64,000 nucleotides of DNA, from contig NZ_CP166097.1 of NCBI RefSeq assembly GCF_041228105.1, positions 5,084,001-5,148,000 on the forward strand, read 5' to 3'. Shown here piece after piece: positions 18,581 to 28,891 of the stretch (position 1 is its first letter; every line of letters begins with the position of its first letter). The notes beneath the pieces are model-generated. The model saw only the letters and a program-made list of their open reading frames with translations. It did no database searches and had not been told where the DNA came from. The DNA comes from Pectobacterium aroidearum (GTDB taxonomy: Bacteria > Pseudomonadota > Gammaproteobacteria > Enterobacterales > Enterobacteriaceae). The position numbers and the translations under genes are program-made.

Positions 18581-19957
18581 ATGCTTAGTATATTACCCCT
18601 TGATACATGGTTTTTTATTGCTGTAATCCTTGCCTACTTCATTTATAGCAACTGGAATTTTACCGAGAAGAAAGCCCATGAGTCACCAGGGATCCTCATT
18701 ACTATAGGAATATTGGCAACCTTCCTTGGGATTGCGTTAGGCTTGGCATCATTCGATATGAATGATGTGGAAAATAGCTTACCTACGCTGATTAATGGCA
18801 TCAAAACTGCATTTTGGGCCTCTTTTGTAGGTGTTGCTTGCGCATTGATTATAAAATGGCGCTATGCGTTTCGTGGTGTAAGGACAAAAAACAATCAACC
18901 GATACCCACTGATTCAACAATTGACGATATTGTTCAACACCTACAGTTTTCTACAGAATCGATTAAACTATTACACTCTACTACAGAGAAAAATAGTATT
19001 TCTCTGCTAGCAGAGATACAAAAAATGAGCAGTAATCAAAGTACTCAACTGACCAATATACATAATGCATTTACTGAGTTTGCAAAAAATCAAACTGAAA
19101 ACAACTCAAAAGCATTAATTGAAGCATTAAAAGAAGTTATTCATGATTTTAATGAGAAAATTGGTGAGCAATTTGGCGATAACTTCAAACAGTTAAATGA
19201 AGCTGTCGGTAAAATAAATGGATGGCAACAACAATACAGTCTGCAAATGCGAGAGATGATTGAGCAACAAACTCAAACAACTACGAATATGCAGCAAGCG
19301 GCCCAATCCTTTACCGAAATAATGACACAATCCGAATCGTTTACTCAAGTTGCAAGAGATATTCATCAAACGATTGGTACAGCCTCCAGTTTAGAAAAAG
19401 GTATAGAAGAAAATCTAAAACAATTAGCAGAATTAATTGAATCATCAAAAACAGGCATCCCCGAAATAGAAAAAGGAATCATGGCTATTATAGAGGATGT
19501 GAGAAACGGGGCTACAGCCTCTGCCACAGTCATTGGAGATAGTATTTATACTGTAACGCAAACATTGGAATCCTCAGCAGCAGACTTTAGCAACCAGATG
19601 ATAGGTAGCTCGAAAGCTATGTCCGATGCGATAAAAAATCAAAATCAGGAAATGCAAAAATCTGTTCAGCAAACAGGAAAAGAGCTACAAGAACAAATAG
19701 TACGTCTTTCTCAAGATCTCACTAAATATATGCAGCGACACAATGAAGATGTTACGAATAATATTGTCGAGCTGAGTAAGAAAACGGAACAACAAGTTCA
19801 AACATTAGATGCAGCCTTAGCTGCTGCGCTGAAAAAATCTCTCGATAGCCTCGGGCAACAATTAGGAGCGCTGTCCTCTAAATTTGTACAAGATTACGAT
19901 CCTCTAACAGAAAAACTAAGAGATGTCGTACGTCTATCAGAGAATTTAAGGGGATAA
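18581..19957 (+). CDS. zorA: Zorya-type motor protein ZorA (MotA/TolQ/ExbB family)
   Basis: Predicted inner-membrane stator subunit of a proton-driven anti-phage complex, 458 residues. Three hydrophobic segments lie at about 9-25, 36-57 and 66-92. The second and third resemble MotA/ExbB channel helices (GILATFLGIALGLASFD; LINGIKTAFWASFVGVACALI). Residues ~110-455 are a long, highly helical Gln/Glu/Lys-rich tail, which fits the cytoplasmic tail known for ZorA. The length is shorter than type I ZorA, as expected of type II. Together with the next two genes (MotB-like, HNH) this matches zorA-zorB-zorE. Codon use is AT-rich and unlike its neighbours, which suggests transfer. Alternative: another MotA-like defence or gliding protein. 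Confidence 0.75.
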   Translation: MLSILPLDTWFFIAVILAYFIYSNWNFTEKKAHESPGILITIGILATFLGIALGLASFDMNDVENSLPTLINGIKTAFWASFVGVACALIIKWRYAFRGVRTKNNQPIPTDSTIDDIVQHLQFSTESIKLLHSTTEKNSISLLAEIQKMSSNQSTQLTNIHNAFTEFAKNQTENNSKALIEALKEVIHDFNEKIGEQFGDNFKQLNEAVGKINGWQQQYSLQMREMIEQQTQTTTNMQQAAQSFTEIMTQSESFTQVARDIHQTIGTASSLEKGIEENLKQLAELIESSKTGIPEIEKGIMAIIEDVRNGATASATVIGDSIYTVTQTLESSAADFSNQMIGSSKAMSDAIKNQNQEMQKSVQQTGKELQEQIVRLSQDLTKYMQRHNEDVTNNIVELSKKTEQQVQTLDAALAAALKKSLDSLGQQLGALSSKFVQDYDPLTEKLRDVVRLSENLRG

Positions 19958-19960
19958 CAG

Positions 19961-20695
19961 ATGAGTAACCCATTACTGGCTCGCCCAAAAGCAGATAAAG
20001 AGGATTTTTGGATTAGCCTGAGTGATTTAATGACCTCCCTGATGATGATATTTTTACTTATCTCCGTTGTCTATATGATAAAAGTACAGGAGATGGTTAA
20101 AATCCCATCAGTATATAAGAATACCCTACAAGGGCTCGGCCAAGCCTTACAGCATGAATTCAAGGACGATCTAAAACGTTGGCACGCGACAATCGACGAA
20201 GATCTAACAGTGCGGTTTCAAGAGCCAAATATTTTATTTACGACCAGTTCCTCTGAGCTAAAACCGGAATTTAAAAGTATCTTAGATGAATTTATTCCTC
20301 GCTACCTTAGTATTATGACTGATAAAAAATATATCAATAATATTGAGGAAATACGCATTGAGGGACATACATCAACGATGTGGCGAACTGGTGTAAGTGA
20401 AAATGATGCTTATTTCCATAACATGGAACTGTCTCAGTCAAGAACTCGGACAACTCTGTCATATATTATGAATATGCCCGCTGTTTCAGACTCTAAAAGT
20501 ACCTTAAGTTGGTTTAAAAATCACGTTCGCGCCATTGGGTTTTCTTCAGCAAAGCCCATTGATAAAGAAGGGAAAACGATCACATCCCCAGAGCAGGTTG
20601 AAGATAGTGCGCGTTCTCAACGAGTAGAATTTCGTGTCAGGACGAATGTTGAACGCCAGGTAGCCAATATTGTAGAAAAAGGGAGTAAAATATAA
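19961..20695 (+). CDS. zorB: Zorya-type motor partner ZorB (MotB/OmpA-like)
   Basis: Predicted peptidoglycan-anchored partner of ZorA, 244 residues. One N-terminal transmembrane helix begins FWISLSDLMTSLMMIFLLIS and places an acidic residue (D22) where MotB has its proton-carrying aspartate. After a linker there is an OmpA-like domain (about 85-235) with EEIRIEGHTSTMWR, MELSQSRTRTTL and SQRVEFRVRT. It starts 3 nt after zorA, with the ribosome site AAGGGG inside the zorA end, and its stop overlaps the zorE start by one base. Such tight coupling supports one complex. The type (II rather than I or III) is inferred from the third gene. Confidence 0.78.
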   Translation: MSNPLLARPKADKEDFWISLSDLMTSLMMIFLLISVVYMIKVQEMVKIPSVYKNTLQGLGQALQHEFKDDLKRWHATIDEDLTVRFQEPNILFTTSSSELKPEFKSILDEFIPRYLSIMTDKKYINNIEEIRIEGHTSTMWRTGVSENDAYFHNMELSQSRTRTTLSYIMNMPAVSDSKSTLSWFKNHVRAIGFSSAKPIDKEGKTITSPEQVEDSARSQRVEFRVRTNVERQVANIVEKGSKI

Positions 20696-21570
20696 TGGAT
20701 TCGTTTCTCGTCTCTCAACTTCCCGATTTTCTTGAATCGCCAATTTTCAATAAGCTACGCAAGGAAATGAAAGCGGAGATTATCCCACCAATTGCTAATA
20801 TAAAAATGGACGCACTTGTTCTTGATAAAATACTTTCAACAACAGGAAAAGACATTGATATATTAGAAATAGAAATTAATAGTGACAACACTATTAATTA
20901 TAAAGATAAACGCGTTATTCTTCATATAAGAGATGTTGCATCTTATGGTGGGAGTATGAGTTTGCCAAAATATCACTTGGCAAACTGTAAAACATTACAA
21001 AGAATGTGGGAAAATAATAAAAGTGGAAGATACGTTGCAGCCACCCGCAGTGACGGTATTTTTACAATAAAATCACAGAATACTGAAAAAACAGAGTGGA
21101 TCACTAGAGAGGAAAGTTTAGATGTATGTAAATTTTGTCTCGAAACATTAAATTGGAAAAACTACTCTAGAAAATATCAGGATAGAGAAAATATTTTTTC
21201 TACTTTTGATCTAAGAGAGTTTTTTAGCGTTTATCCAAATTCAGCAACGACGTACAATGTCGAGCATAATGACGTTACTGCTCCGATTAATGATTACTCC
21301 AAAGATTTCCAGATAATATCAAAACAATATCGAGAGTCAGTTAATTGGCAATGTGCAATTTGCAAAATAATTCTTGAACGTAAAGATTTAAATAAATTTT
21401 TACATGTCCACCACCGCGATGGACAAAAAAATAATAATAACAAAAACAATTTACAAGCACTTTGCATTGAATGTCATTCAAATCAAGACAATCACGGCCA
21501 TATGAAAAATAGTCCCCAACTAACATCATTCATTCAAATAAAAGGTGAAATGGCCTTCGCTGCAAGCTAA
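20695..21570 (+). CDS. zorE: HNH endonuclease, probable ZorE effector
   Basis: Predicted DNA nuclease, 291 residues. The C-terminal HNH module spans about 215-270: C220-x-x-C223, the HH pair at 239-240, an Asn-rich stretch around 246-252, then C257-x-x-C260-H261. The central part has another metal-like cysteine set (C98, C145-x-x-C148). Residues 1-80 are unrecognised. In type II Zorya the third gene is an HNH nuclease that acts on invading DNA, which fits this position and coupling (TAATG overlap with zorB). The gene is AT-rich. It could instead be an unrelated HNH protein, but the operon layout argues against that. Confidence 0.72.
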   Translation: MDSFLVSQLPDFLESPIFNKLRKEMKAEIIPPIANIKMDALVLDKILSTTGKDIDILEIEINSDNTINYKDKRVILHIRDVASYGGSMSLPKYHLANCKTLQRMWENNKSGRYVAATRSDGIFTIKSQNTEKTEWITREESLDVCKFCLETLNWKNYSRKYQDRENIFSTFDLREFFSVYPNSATTYNVEHNDVTAPINDYSKDFQIISKQYRESVNWQCAICKIILERKDLNKFLHVHHRDGQKNNNNKNNLQALCIECHSNQDNHGHMKNSPQLTSFIQIKGEMAFAAS

Positions 21571-21573
21571 ACG

Positions 21574-21610
21574 ATCTTTCCCCGAGCCCGTTTCCAACCC
21601 GGGGAAAGAT
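21574..21610. terminator. Bidirectional terminator hairpin between zorE and glyS
   Basis: ATCTTTCCCCG and CGGGGAAAGAT form a perfect 11-bp stem around a 15-nt loop between two convergent genes. T-runs are short. It marks the right end of the AT-rich unit. Confidence 0.7.
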
Positions 21611-21628
21611 TACGTAACGCTATCGTCG

Positions 21629-23698
21629 TTATTGCAGCACGGAAATATCAGCTACCTGCAAGAACAGCTCACGCAGTTGGCTCAGCAGCGTCAGGCGGTT
21701 CACACGCACCTGCTCATCTTCTGCCATGACCATCACCTGGTCGAAGAATGCATCGACAGGTTCACGCAGTGAGGCCAGCTCAACCAGCGCTTCCTGATAG
21801 CGGCCTTCAGCGAACAGTGGCGTCAGTTTATCGCGCAGTACAACAAGGTGAGTTGCCAGCGTAATTTCCGCCGCGTCTTTCAATACGGCAGCGTTGACGC
21901 TCTCGTTCAGCGTATCGGTGGATTTCGCCAGAATGTTGGAAACGCGCTTGTTAGCCGCAGCCAGCGCTGCAGCAGCATCCAGCGAACGGAAGTGGCTGAC
22001 GGCTTTCACGCGGGCATCGAAATCTGCCGGACGAGTTGGACGACGCGCCAATACCGCCTGAATGGTATCTACGCTGTGGCCTTCTTCCTGATACCAGGCG
22101 CGGAAACGGCCGAGCATAAACTCAATCACGTCATCCACAACGTTGGTGTTAGTCAGCTTGGCGCCATACAAACGCACCGCTTCTTCGGTCAGCGTCTGCA
22201 AATCCAGCGGCAGGCGTTTTTCGACGATGATGCGCAGTACACCAAGGGCGGCACGACGCAGCGCAAATGGATCCTTGTCACCTTTCGGGTGTTGGCCGAT
22301 GCCAAAAATCCCTGCCAACGTATCCATCTTGTCGGCAATCGCCAGCGCACAGGCCACCGCAGAAGACGGCAGTTCGTCGCCCGCAAAGCGCGGCTGATAT
22401 TGCTCATTCAGCGCGACGGCAACATCTTCTGCTTCGCCATCATGGCGCGCATAGTGCATTCCCATCACGCCCTGCGTGTCGGTGAATTCAAACACCATGT
22501 TGGTCATCAGGTCACACTTGGACAGCAGCCCCGCACGCGTCGCGTGATTCACATCAGCACCAATCTGACCAGCTACCCAGCCCGCCAGCGCCTGAATGCG
22601 ATCGGTTTTGTCGCGCAGCGTACCCAACTGCTGCTGGAACAAAACGGTTTCCAGACGCGGCAGGTGATCTTCCAGACGCTTTTTGCGGTCGGTATTGAAG
22701 AAGAATTCAGCATCCGCCAGACGCGGGCGCACCACTTTTTCGTTACCGGAAATAATCTGCTGTGGATCTTTGGATTCAATGTTGGCAACAAAGATGAAAT
22801 TCGGCAGCAGATTGCCACTGTTGTCGTAAACCGGGAAATACTTCTGGTCACCTTTCATGGTGTAAACCAGCGCTTCGGACGGCACAGCGAGGAATTTTTC
22901 TTCAAATTTCGCGGTCAGCACCACTGGCCATTCCACCAGCGAGGTGACTTCTTCCAGCAGGCTGTCGCTCAGATCGGCATTACCGCCAATCTTGCGTGCG
23001 GCTTCTTCCGCATCGGCTTTGATTTTCGCTTTACGCGCATCGTAGTCGGCGACGACTTTGCCGCGCTCCAACAGAATCTGCGGATACTGGTCGGCGCTAT
23101 CAATCGTGAATTCAGCCTCACCCATAAAGCGGTGACCGCGAAGGGTACGAGCAGAATGGATACCCAATACCTGACCGGGGATCAATTCATCACCCAGCAG
23201 CATAGTTACGGTATGTACCGGACGCACAAACTGCGTTTCTTTGTCGCTCCAGCGCATCAGCTTTGGAATTGGCAGCTTCGATAATGCGGTGCTTACCATG
23301 CCAGCCAGCAGCGCCTGCGCCTGCTCGCCTTTCGCGTGGGCGCGATACAGCAGCCACTCGCCTTTATCGGTCGTCAAACGCTCAGCTTGCTCAACGGTGA
23401 TGCCACAGCCACGCGCCCAGCCTTCTGCCGCTTTGGTGGGTTTCCCTTCAGCATCAAATGCTTGTGCAATCGCCGGGCCGCGTTTTTCTACTTCACGATC
23501 GGGCTGAGAAGCGCTTAAGCGTGCCACTTTTAGCGCCAGACGGCGCGGCGCAGCAAACCAGCTCACCTCACCGTGCGCCAGATTGGCGGCATCCAGCTCC
23601 GCCGTGAAATTAGCGGCAAAGGATTCTGCCAGATTACGGAGAGCCTTCGGCGGCAGCTCTTCCGTGCCAATTTCCACCAGAAAAGTCTTGTCAGTCAT
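21629..23698 (-). CDS. glyS: Glycyl-tRNA synthetase beta subunit GlyS
   Basis: Beta chain of the alpha2beta2 glycyl-tRNA synthetase; it provides tRNA recognition. It has 689 residues, the E. coli length. It begins [20 protein letters not shown]. The HD-like region (residues ~360-470) and the C-terminal anticodon-binding-type domain (DALR-like, ~560-680) are in the expected order. It lies 9 bp after glyQ and is co-transcribed with it. Long open frames on the opposite strand are codon-bias shadows. Confidence 0.97.
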   Translation of the reverse strand: MTDKTFLVEIGTEELPPKALRNLAESFAANFTAELDAANLAHGEVSWFAAPRRLALKVARLSASQPDREVEKRGPAIAQAFDAEGKPTKAAEGWARGCGITVEQAERLTTDKGEWLLYRAHAKGEQAQALLAGMVSTALSKLPIPKLMRWSDKETQFVRPVHTVTMLLGDELIPGQVLGIHSARTLRGHRFMGEAEFTIDSADQYPQILLERGKVVADYDARKAKIKADAEEAARKIGGNADLSDSLLEEVTSLVEWPVVLTAKFEEKFLAVPSEALVYTMKGDQKYFPVYDNSGNLLPNFIFVANIESKDPQQIISGNEKVVRPRLADAEFFFNTDRKKRLEDHLPRLETVLFQQQLGTLRDKTDRIQALAGWVAGQIGADVNHATRAGLLSKCDLMTNMVFEFTDTQGVMGMHYARHDGEAEDVAVALNEQYQPRFAGDELPSSAVACALAIADKMDTLAGIFGIGQHPKGDKDPFALRRAALGVLRIIVEKRLPLDLQTLTEEAVRLYGAKLTNTNVVDDVIEFMLGRFRAWYQEEGHSVDTIQAVLARRPTRPADFDARVKAVSHFRSLDAAAALAAANKRVSNILAKSTDTLNESVNAAVLKDAAEITLATHLVVLRDKLTPLFAEGRYQEALVELASLREPVDAFFDQVMVMAEDEQVRVNRLTLLSQLRELFLQVADISVLQ

Positions 23699-23707
23699 GG
23701 CTGCCTC

Positions 23708-24622
23708 TTAGCTCTCTTTCTTATTACACATCGGGAAACCCAGTGCCTCACGCGAGGCATAGTAGGCTTCCGCAACCGCTTTGGTCAGGGTACGAATACG
23801 CAGAATGTAGCGCTGGCGCTCGGTAACCGAGATCGCTTTACGCGCATCCAGCAGGTTAAAGCTGTGCGCCGCTTTCAGAATGCGTTCGTAAGCCGGTAAA
23901 GGCAGCGGTTTTTCCAGCGCCAGCAGGTGCTGCGCTTCTTTCTCATATTGCTCGAAGCAGCTGAACAGGAAATCAACGTCAGCGTGTTCAAAGTTGTAGG
24001 TCGACTGCTCGACTTCGTTTTGATGGAACACGTCGCCGTAGGTGGTTTTACCTAACGGGCCATCGCTCCAGACCAGATCGTAAACGCTATCAACGCCCTG
24101 AATGTACATCGCCAGACGTTCCAGACCGTAGGTGATCTCACCCGTCACCGGTTTACATTCCAAACCGCCAACCTGCTGGAAGTAGGTAAACTGCGTGACT
24201 TCCATACCGTTCAGCCAGACTTCCCAGCCCAGACCCCAGGCACCCAGCGTCGGGTTTTCCCAGTTGTCTTCCACGAAACGAATATCGTGAATGGTCGGAT
24301 CCATACCCAGCTCTTTCAGAGAACCGAGGTACAGCTCCTGAATATTGTCCGGTGATGGCTTAATGACGACCTGAAACTGGTAATAGTGCTGTAAGCGGTT
24401 CGGGTTTTCGCCGTAGCGCCCATCGGTCGGACGACGAGAAGGCTGCACATAGGCGGCGGCCATTGGCTCCGGCCCCAGTGCCCGCAGGCAGGTCATAGGA
24501 TGTGAAGTGCCTGCGCCGACTTCCATGTCCAATGGTTGAACAATGGTGCAGCCCTGGCGAGCCCAATAATCCTGTAATGTCAGGATCAGGCCCTGGAAGG
24601 TCTTGGTATCAAACTTTTGCAT
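23708..24622 (-). CDS. glyQ: Glycyl-tRNA synthetase alpha subunit GlyQ
   Basis: Catalytic alpha chain that forms glycyl-adenylate and aminoacylates tRNA-Gly together with GlyS. It has 304 residues (E. coli 303) and is a class II synthetase. It starts [20 protein letters not shown]. Class II elements are visible in [28 protein letters not shown] and GLEVWLNG-type segments. The start at 24622 follows family homology; the frame is open 39 codons upstream with no conservation. It is the first gene of glyQS. Confidence 0.97.
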   Translation of the reverse strand: MQKFDTKTFQGLILTLQDYWARQGCTIVQPLDMEVGAGTSHPMTCLRALGPEPMAAAYVQPSRRPTDGRYGENPNRLQHYYQFQVVIKPSPDNIQELYLGSLKELGMDPTIHDIRFVEDNWENPTLGAWGLGWEVWLNGMEVTQFTYFQQVGGLECKPVTGEITYGLERLAMYIQGVDSVYDLVWSDGPLGKTTYGDVFHQNEVEQSTYNFEHADVDFLFSCFEQYEKEAQHLLALEKPLPLPAYERILKAAHSFNLLDARKAISVTERQRYILRIRTLTKAVAEAYYASREALGFPMCNKKES

Positions 24623-24748
24623 GTTGGATTCGCGCGCGATACAAGTGGATTTATAAGGAATGCGCCAGTATACCCTCTGACCGCAAGATATACAGCCAGA
24701 ATGCGGTAACAAGTGCAAATCCCCGTTATCATCTTTCAAATTCCGGGA

Positions 24749-25555
24749 TCAGCCGGAAAAAACGGTCTGCAACATCTTCAGGCTTAGCAGCAGTAACAAT
24801 GCCGCAAAGGCCTTTTTCAGCGTTGCCACAGGCAGACGATGCGCCAGACGGGCACCGACAGGTGCGGTGAAAAAGCTGACGGCGGAAATCAGGAAAACGG
24901 CGGGCAGAGAAACATAGCCGACGCTGTAGTCAGGCAATCCGGTCGTCGACCAGCCGTTGATCAGGTAGCCCAACGCGCCGGAAACGGCAATCGGTAGCCC
25001 AACCGCTGCGGATGTGCCGATCGCCTGCTGAATACGAACGTTGCACCACGTCAGGAACGGCACCGTGAGCGACCCACCGCCAATCGCCACCAGCGCTGAT
25101 ATGCTACCAATCACCAACCCCGCCAGTGAAATGCCTGCCGTACCGGGCAACTGGCGCTGCGGTTTTGGCTTGATATTCAGCACCATTTGCAGCGAAACGT
25201 AAGCCATAAAACAGGAGAAAAAGATCGCCAACGCCCGCGTCGGCAACAGCGTCGCCAGCCAGGTGGCCGCGAATGTCCCGATCAGGATGGCTGGCGTAAT
25301 CCTCATCACGACAGGCCACAGCACCGCCTGATGTTGATGATGCGTGCGCAAGCTGGAAATCGCCGTGACGACAATCGCCGCCATTGATGTTCCCAACGCC
25401 AAATGCACCAGATGTGTATTCTCCACACCTTGTGCAGCAAACAGCGCCGTCAGCACCGGCACCATAATGCCGCCGCCGCCAATGCCCAATAAGCCCGCCA
25501 TAAAGCCTACCACCGCACCTAATGCCAGATAGGCTGCAATCCACTCCACTGCCAT
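24749..25555 (-). CDS. TauE/SafE family membrane permease
   Basis: Inner-membrane protein of 268 residues with about eight transmembrane helices. The two family repeats each start with a glycine-rich motif: GLLGIGGGGIMVPVL near residue 19 and ALVAIGGGSLTVPFL near residue 150. The family exports sulfite, sulfoacetate or related anions; the substrate here is unknown. ATG 25555 was chosen because AGGGG is 8 nt upstream; an upstream open frame of 34 codons is not conserved. It is divergent from tag, with 272 bp between. It may act in sulfur handling, but context does not prove it. Confidence 0.85.
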   Translation of the reverse strand: MAVEWIAAYLALGAVVGFMAGLLGIGGGGIMVPVLTALFAAQGVENTHLVHLALGTSMAAIVVTAISSLRTHHQHQAVLWPVVMRITPAILIGTFAATWLATLLPTRALAIFFSCFMAYVSLQMVLNIKPKPQRQLPGTAGISLAGLVIGSISALVAIGGGSLTVPFLTWCNVRIQQAIGTSAAVGLPIAVSGALGYLINGWSTTGLPDYSVGYVSLPAVFLISAVSFFTAPVGARLAHRLPVATLKKAFAALLLLLSLKMLQTVFSG

Positions 25556-25827
25556 TCCCTGTACCCCTGTGTCTGCTTTTCTTATTTTTGATTTAACAAC
25601 CCTGAGCCAATGAGCAGCCCTGAGCGAATAAACCGCTCTGGGCTGCTGGCAAAACATTATTCATGATTCCACGACGACTTTCCGCCCCATCCGCCAGCGA
25701 TCTTTCATATCTGCGAGCACGCCCGCAAAACACTGGTTGCCCATACAGCACTTTAAGTGCCATCATCACACCACATTGCGACAGACCGCCTTACAATCAA
25801 CGGCATCACCATAATCAGGAGAAAGGC

Positions 25828-26391
25828 ATGCAACGCTGCGGCTGGGTTACACAAGACACCTTATATCAGGATTACCACGATAACGAGTGGGGAAAGCCCT
25901 GTACCGACAGCCAGAAGCTGTTTGAGTTACTGTGTCTGGAAGGCCAGCAGGCTGGCCTTTCCTGGATCACGGTTCTGAAAAAACGCGAACACTATCGCCG
26001 CTGTTTCCACCAGTTCAACCCTGAGCAAGTCGCACAAATGACGCAGGATGACGTAGAACGGCTGGTACAGGACAGCGGTATTATCCGCCATCGCGGGAAA
26101 ATCGAGGCCATTATCACCAATGCAAAAGTGTGGGTGGCAATGGAGAGCCAAGGAGAGAGCTTCTCGCACTTCATTTGGTCTTTTGTCGGACACCAGCCAC
26201 GTCTCAATCATCCCGCGTCACTGACAGAAGTCCCAGCTAAAACGGACGTTTCAGATGCCATGTCCAAAGCCCTGAAGAAACGCGGCTTCAAATTTATCGG
26301 TTCGACTATCTGCTATGCCTTCATGCAAGCAGGTGGATTGGTCAACGACCATGTCACCGACTGTTTTTGTCATCAGGAAAGCGCGTCATGA
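25828..26391 (+). CDS. tag: 3-methyladenine DNA glycosylase I Tag
   Basis: Base-excision repair enzyme that removes 3-methyladenine. It has 187 residues, the E. coli length. It starts MQRCGWVTQDTLYQDYHDNEWG. The zinc-site residues C4 and H17 and the C-terminal His/Cys pair (NDHVTDCFCH) are present, as is the base-pocket segment EGQQAGLSWITVLKKRE. The ribosome site is AGGAGAAAGG. Its last codons overlap the yiaC start (ATGA), so the two form an operon, as in E. coli where tag and yiaC are neighbours. Confidence 0.96.
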   Translation: MQRCGWVTQDTLYQDYHDNEWGKPCTDSQKLFELLCLEGQQAGLSWITVLKKREHYRRCFHQFNPEQVAQMTQDDVERLVQDSGIIRHRGKIEAIITNAKVWVAMESQGESFSHFIWSFVGHQPRLNHPASLTEVPAKTDVSDAMSKALKKRGFKFIGSTICYAFMQAGGLVNDHVTDCFCHQESAS

Positions 26392-26861
26392 TCCGCCCTT
26401 ACTGCGACCGCGATCTCGAACCGCTGATGCAGCTTTGGCTAAAGAGCACCATTCTGGCGCATCCGTTTATTCGTCAAGATTACTGGCGAGAGAGCGCCAG
26501 TGCGGTACGCGACGTCTATATTCCCCAGTCGCAAACCTGGGTTTATGAGGAGCAAGGAAGCCTTATCGGCTTTATCAGCGTGCTGGAAGCACGGTTCATC
26601 GGCGCACTGTTTGTGGAAGAAGCCTACTATGGAAAGCAGATTGGCACCTTACTCATCCAGCATGTTCAGGCACAGTTTCCCTTACTCAGTCTGGAAGTGT
26701 ATCAGCAGAATACGCGCGCCTGCCGGTTCTACCATAAGCAGGGGTTCATCATCGTTGAGGAAAATGTTAATCAGGATACACAAGCCACGGCGCTGATCAT
26801 GCAGTGGGCGAATGAGGGAGCCGTAAATGCCGCTCCCTCCGATTCCGTCGATCACCGCTGA
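26388..26861 (+). CDS. yiaC: GNAT N-acetyltransferase YiaC
   Basis: GNAT-fold acetyltransferase of 157 residues (E. coli YiaC 146), a protein shown in E. coli to act as a lysine acetyltransferase. The fold is visible from MIRPYCDRDLEPLMQLWLKS through the acetyl-CoA loop region (YYGKQIGTLLIQHVQ) to the C-terminal strand LEVYQQNTRACRFYHKQGF. It starts at an ATG overlapping the tag stop codon. The C-terminal ~10 residues extend beyond the E. coli protein and run into an inverted repeat shared with the next gene's 3' flank. Confidence 0.9.
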   Translation: MIRPYCDRDLEPLMQLWLKSTILAHPFIRQDYWRESASAVRDVYIPQSQTWVYEEQGSLIGFISVLEARFIGALFVEEAYYGKQIGTLLIQHVQAQFPLLSLEVYQQNTRACRFYHKQGFIIVEENVNQDTQATALIMQWANEGAVNAAPSDSVDHR

Positions 26862-26876
26862 GCCATCGACTCAGCG
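26856..26876. terminator. Hairpin between convergent yiaC and chemoreceptor genes
   Basis: CGCTGAG-N7-CTCAGCG overlaps the yiaC stop codon. There is no T-run, so it is at best a weak terminator or an mRNA end stabiliser. Confidence 0.35.
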
Positions 26877-26881
26877 AGCGA

Positions 26882-28843
26882 TCAGAACGTTGTCCAGTTA
26901 TCGCTGCCGTTATCCCGCGATGCGAGCGTTGGCAGACGAGCCGTTGTCTTATTGCCCGAGTTGCTATTACCGGTGCCCGAGCCTTGCAGTCGTGGCAGAC
27001 CGGCAACATCCGTATCGGATATGCGGAAAACTGACATCAGTTTTGCCAGCTTCGAGGCCTGTTCCTGCAATGAGTTCGCCGCGACGGAGGATTCACTCAC
27101 CATAGCGGCATTCTGCTGAATGGTCGTATCCATTTCAGCGACAGCACTGCCGATTTGTGCAATCCCGCGGCTCTGCTCATCCGATGCCGAAGAGATTTCC
27201 TCCATGATGTCATTCACTCGGCTCACGGAAGCCACAATGTCATCCATCGTCGTTCCCGCCTGAGAAACCAGATCTGTTCCGGCACCCACGCGAGAAACCG
27301 ACTCTGAAATCAGGCTTTCGATCTCTTTTGCCGCCTGAGAGCTGCGCTGGGCAAGACTGCGCACCTCACTGGCAACCACCGCAAATCCCCGTCCTTGCTC
27401 TCCGGCACGCGCCGCTTCTACTGCCGCATTCAATGCCAAAATATTGGTCTGGAAAGCGATGCTATTAATGACGCTCGTAATATCAGAGATTTTCTTCGAA
27501 CTCCCCGAAATATCGCTCATAGTGTTAATGACACGGTTAATAATATCCCCACCGCGATTGGCATTGGTTGAGGCTTCTCCGGCAATCTGGCTGGCATGTC
27601 GGGCATTATCGGCATTGTTCTTCACCGTAGCCGTTAACTCTTCCATACTGGCTGCGGTTTCTACAATCGCCGCCGATTGCTGCTCGGTACGTGATGACAA
27701 ATCATTATTGCCTACGGCAATATCAGAAGCAGCACTTTCAACGCTGTACACGCTTTGACGAATATCAGTCATTAAATGACGTAGTTTCTCCGTCATCACC
27801 ATCATTGCCGTCGTGAGTTGCCCCAGCTCATCATGCCGCTCTACCGTAACATTGGCGGACAGATCGCCACTCGCAATGCGTTCCGCCAGCTTCAGGTTGG
27901 TAATAATGGGTCGGGTAATTTGTCGCGTGACAGACCAGGCGATCAATAACCCGAATACGATGGCTATCGCCCCTAAAACCAGCGTTTGCAGTACGGAGCT
28001 ATTGATAATGTCATCATTCTTCGCGCCGAGCTTTTGCAGAATATTGCCGATATCACTCGTCATTTTGTCTCCGGTTGCCCGGAATTTAACATCTGTGGTC
28101 TTTAGCTGACCGAGTTGTACGTAATACTGCTCTGCCGTTTGATGATAATTTTCAAATGCTTGCCAAAACGAATCCACGACGCGACGACGATCGCCACTAA
28201 CCGACGATGCCAGCGCATCGTAGGATGCCTTCGAGGCAGCATAGACCTGTTTCTGTGCATTAAACGCGGCTTCGCTGTTCTCTTTTTGTAAGATATAAGT
28301 GCTGTTGACCAGTTTCAGAAACAGCAGTGAGAACGCGTCTTTCTGCATCGCCAACGCATTTTCATCCGCGCTGACGGGAAAGTTGGTCATAAATGCCGTT
28401 AATGCATCAGAGGCATTCATCTGGCCGATTTTTTTTGCTGTCGCGACGACCGCATTGGCGGCGGCTTTCAGGGTATTCAGATCGGTATCATAATCTTTAA
28501 AATCTTGATCAAGATTATTAAAATCAGAGAGATAACCCTCTTCCCACGTTAGCGCTTTCGCTTTTTCTTTTTGCTGATTTGCCTGACTAATATAGGTATT
28601 CAGATTCTTGATATTGTCATCCGCAAAGGTGAATGAATATTTCACTCTCGCCATTTTTGACTGATCGAGATAGTGATTCATTTCATTCAAAATAGTCGTT
28701 TTAACATACAGATCGTGAATGATAAAAAATCGTACAGCGCCAACACCAGACGCCATCATCACTAACAGCAGGACAATACCAAACCCGCCATACAGCTTAT
28801 GAGAAACCTTAAGGTTGCTCATAACTCTGGTAAAAAAATGCAT
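26882..28843 (-). CDS. Methyl-accepting chemotaxis protein with C-terminal docking pentapeptide
   Basis: Chemoreceptor of 653 residues. TM1 is near 14-33, a helical periplasmic domain follows to ~280, TM2 is near 285-305, then HAMP ([20 protein letters not shown]) and the conserved signalling domain ([20 protein letters not shown]). It ends NWTTF, the CheR/CheB-binding pentapeptide, so it should be a high-abundance, methylation-competent receptor that can also assist receptors lacking the tail. The ligand is unknown. GGGGG lies about 6 nt before the ATG. A sigma-28-type promoter lies 49-75 bp upstream. It is similar in architecture to the receptor at 10684. Confidence 0.93.
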   Translation of the reverse strand: MHFFTRVMSNLKVSHKLYGGFGIVLLLVMMASGVGAVRFFIIHDLYVKTTILNEMNHYLDQSKMARVKYSFTFADDNIKNLNTYISQANQQKEKAKALTWEEGYLSDFNNLDQDFKDYDTDLNTLKAAANAVVATAKKIGQMNASDALTAFMTNFPVSADENALAMQKDAFSLLFLKLVNSTYILQKENSEAAFNAQKQVYAASKASYDALASSVSGDRRRVVDSFWQAFENYHQTAEQYYVQLGQLKTTDVKFRATGDKMTSDIGNILQKLGAKNDDIINSSVLQTLVLGAIAIVFGLLIAWSVTRQITRPIITNLKLAERIASGDLSANVTVERHDELGQLTTAMMVMTEKLRHLMTDIRQSVYSVESAASDIAVGNNDLSSRTEQQSAAIVETAASMEELTATVKNNADNARHASQIAGEASTNANRGGDIINRVINTMSDISGSSKKISDITSVINSIAFQTNILALNAAVEAARAGEQGRGFAVVASEVRSLAQRSSQAAKEIESLISESVSRVGAGTDLVSQAGTTMDDIVASVSRVNDIMEEISSASDEQSRGIAQIGSAVAEMDTTIQQNAAMVSESSVAANSLQEQASKLAKLMSVFRISDTDVAGLPRLQGSGTGNSNSGNKTTARLPTLASRDNGSDNWTTF

Positions 28844-28891
28844 TTCCGCCCCCGTAACAACACCATTTCTAAAACATCCCCGTAAATAGGG

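Noticed and set aside
18581..20695. Flagellar motAB or tol/exb genes
   Set aside because: The channel protein has only three hydrophobic segments and a very long helical tail, and an HNH nuclease is coupled; MotA, TolQ and ExbB do not have this layout.
21848..23284. Plus-strand open frame (478 codons) opposite glyS
   Set aside because: Antisense shadow of glyS; its product is rich in Arg/His/Gln without domain features.
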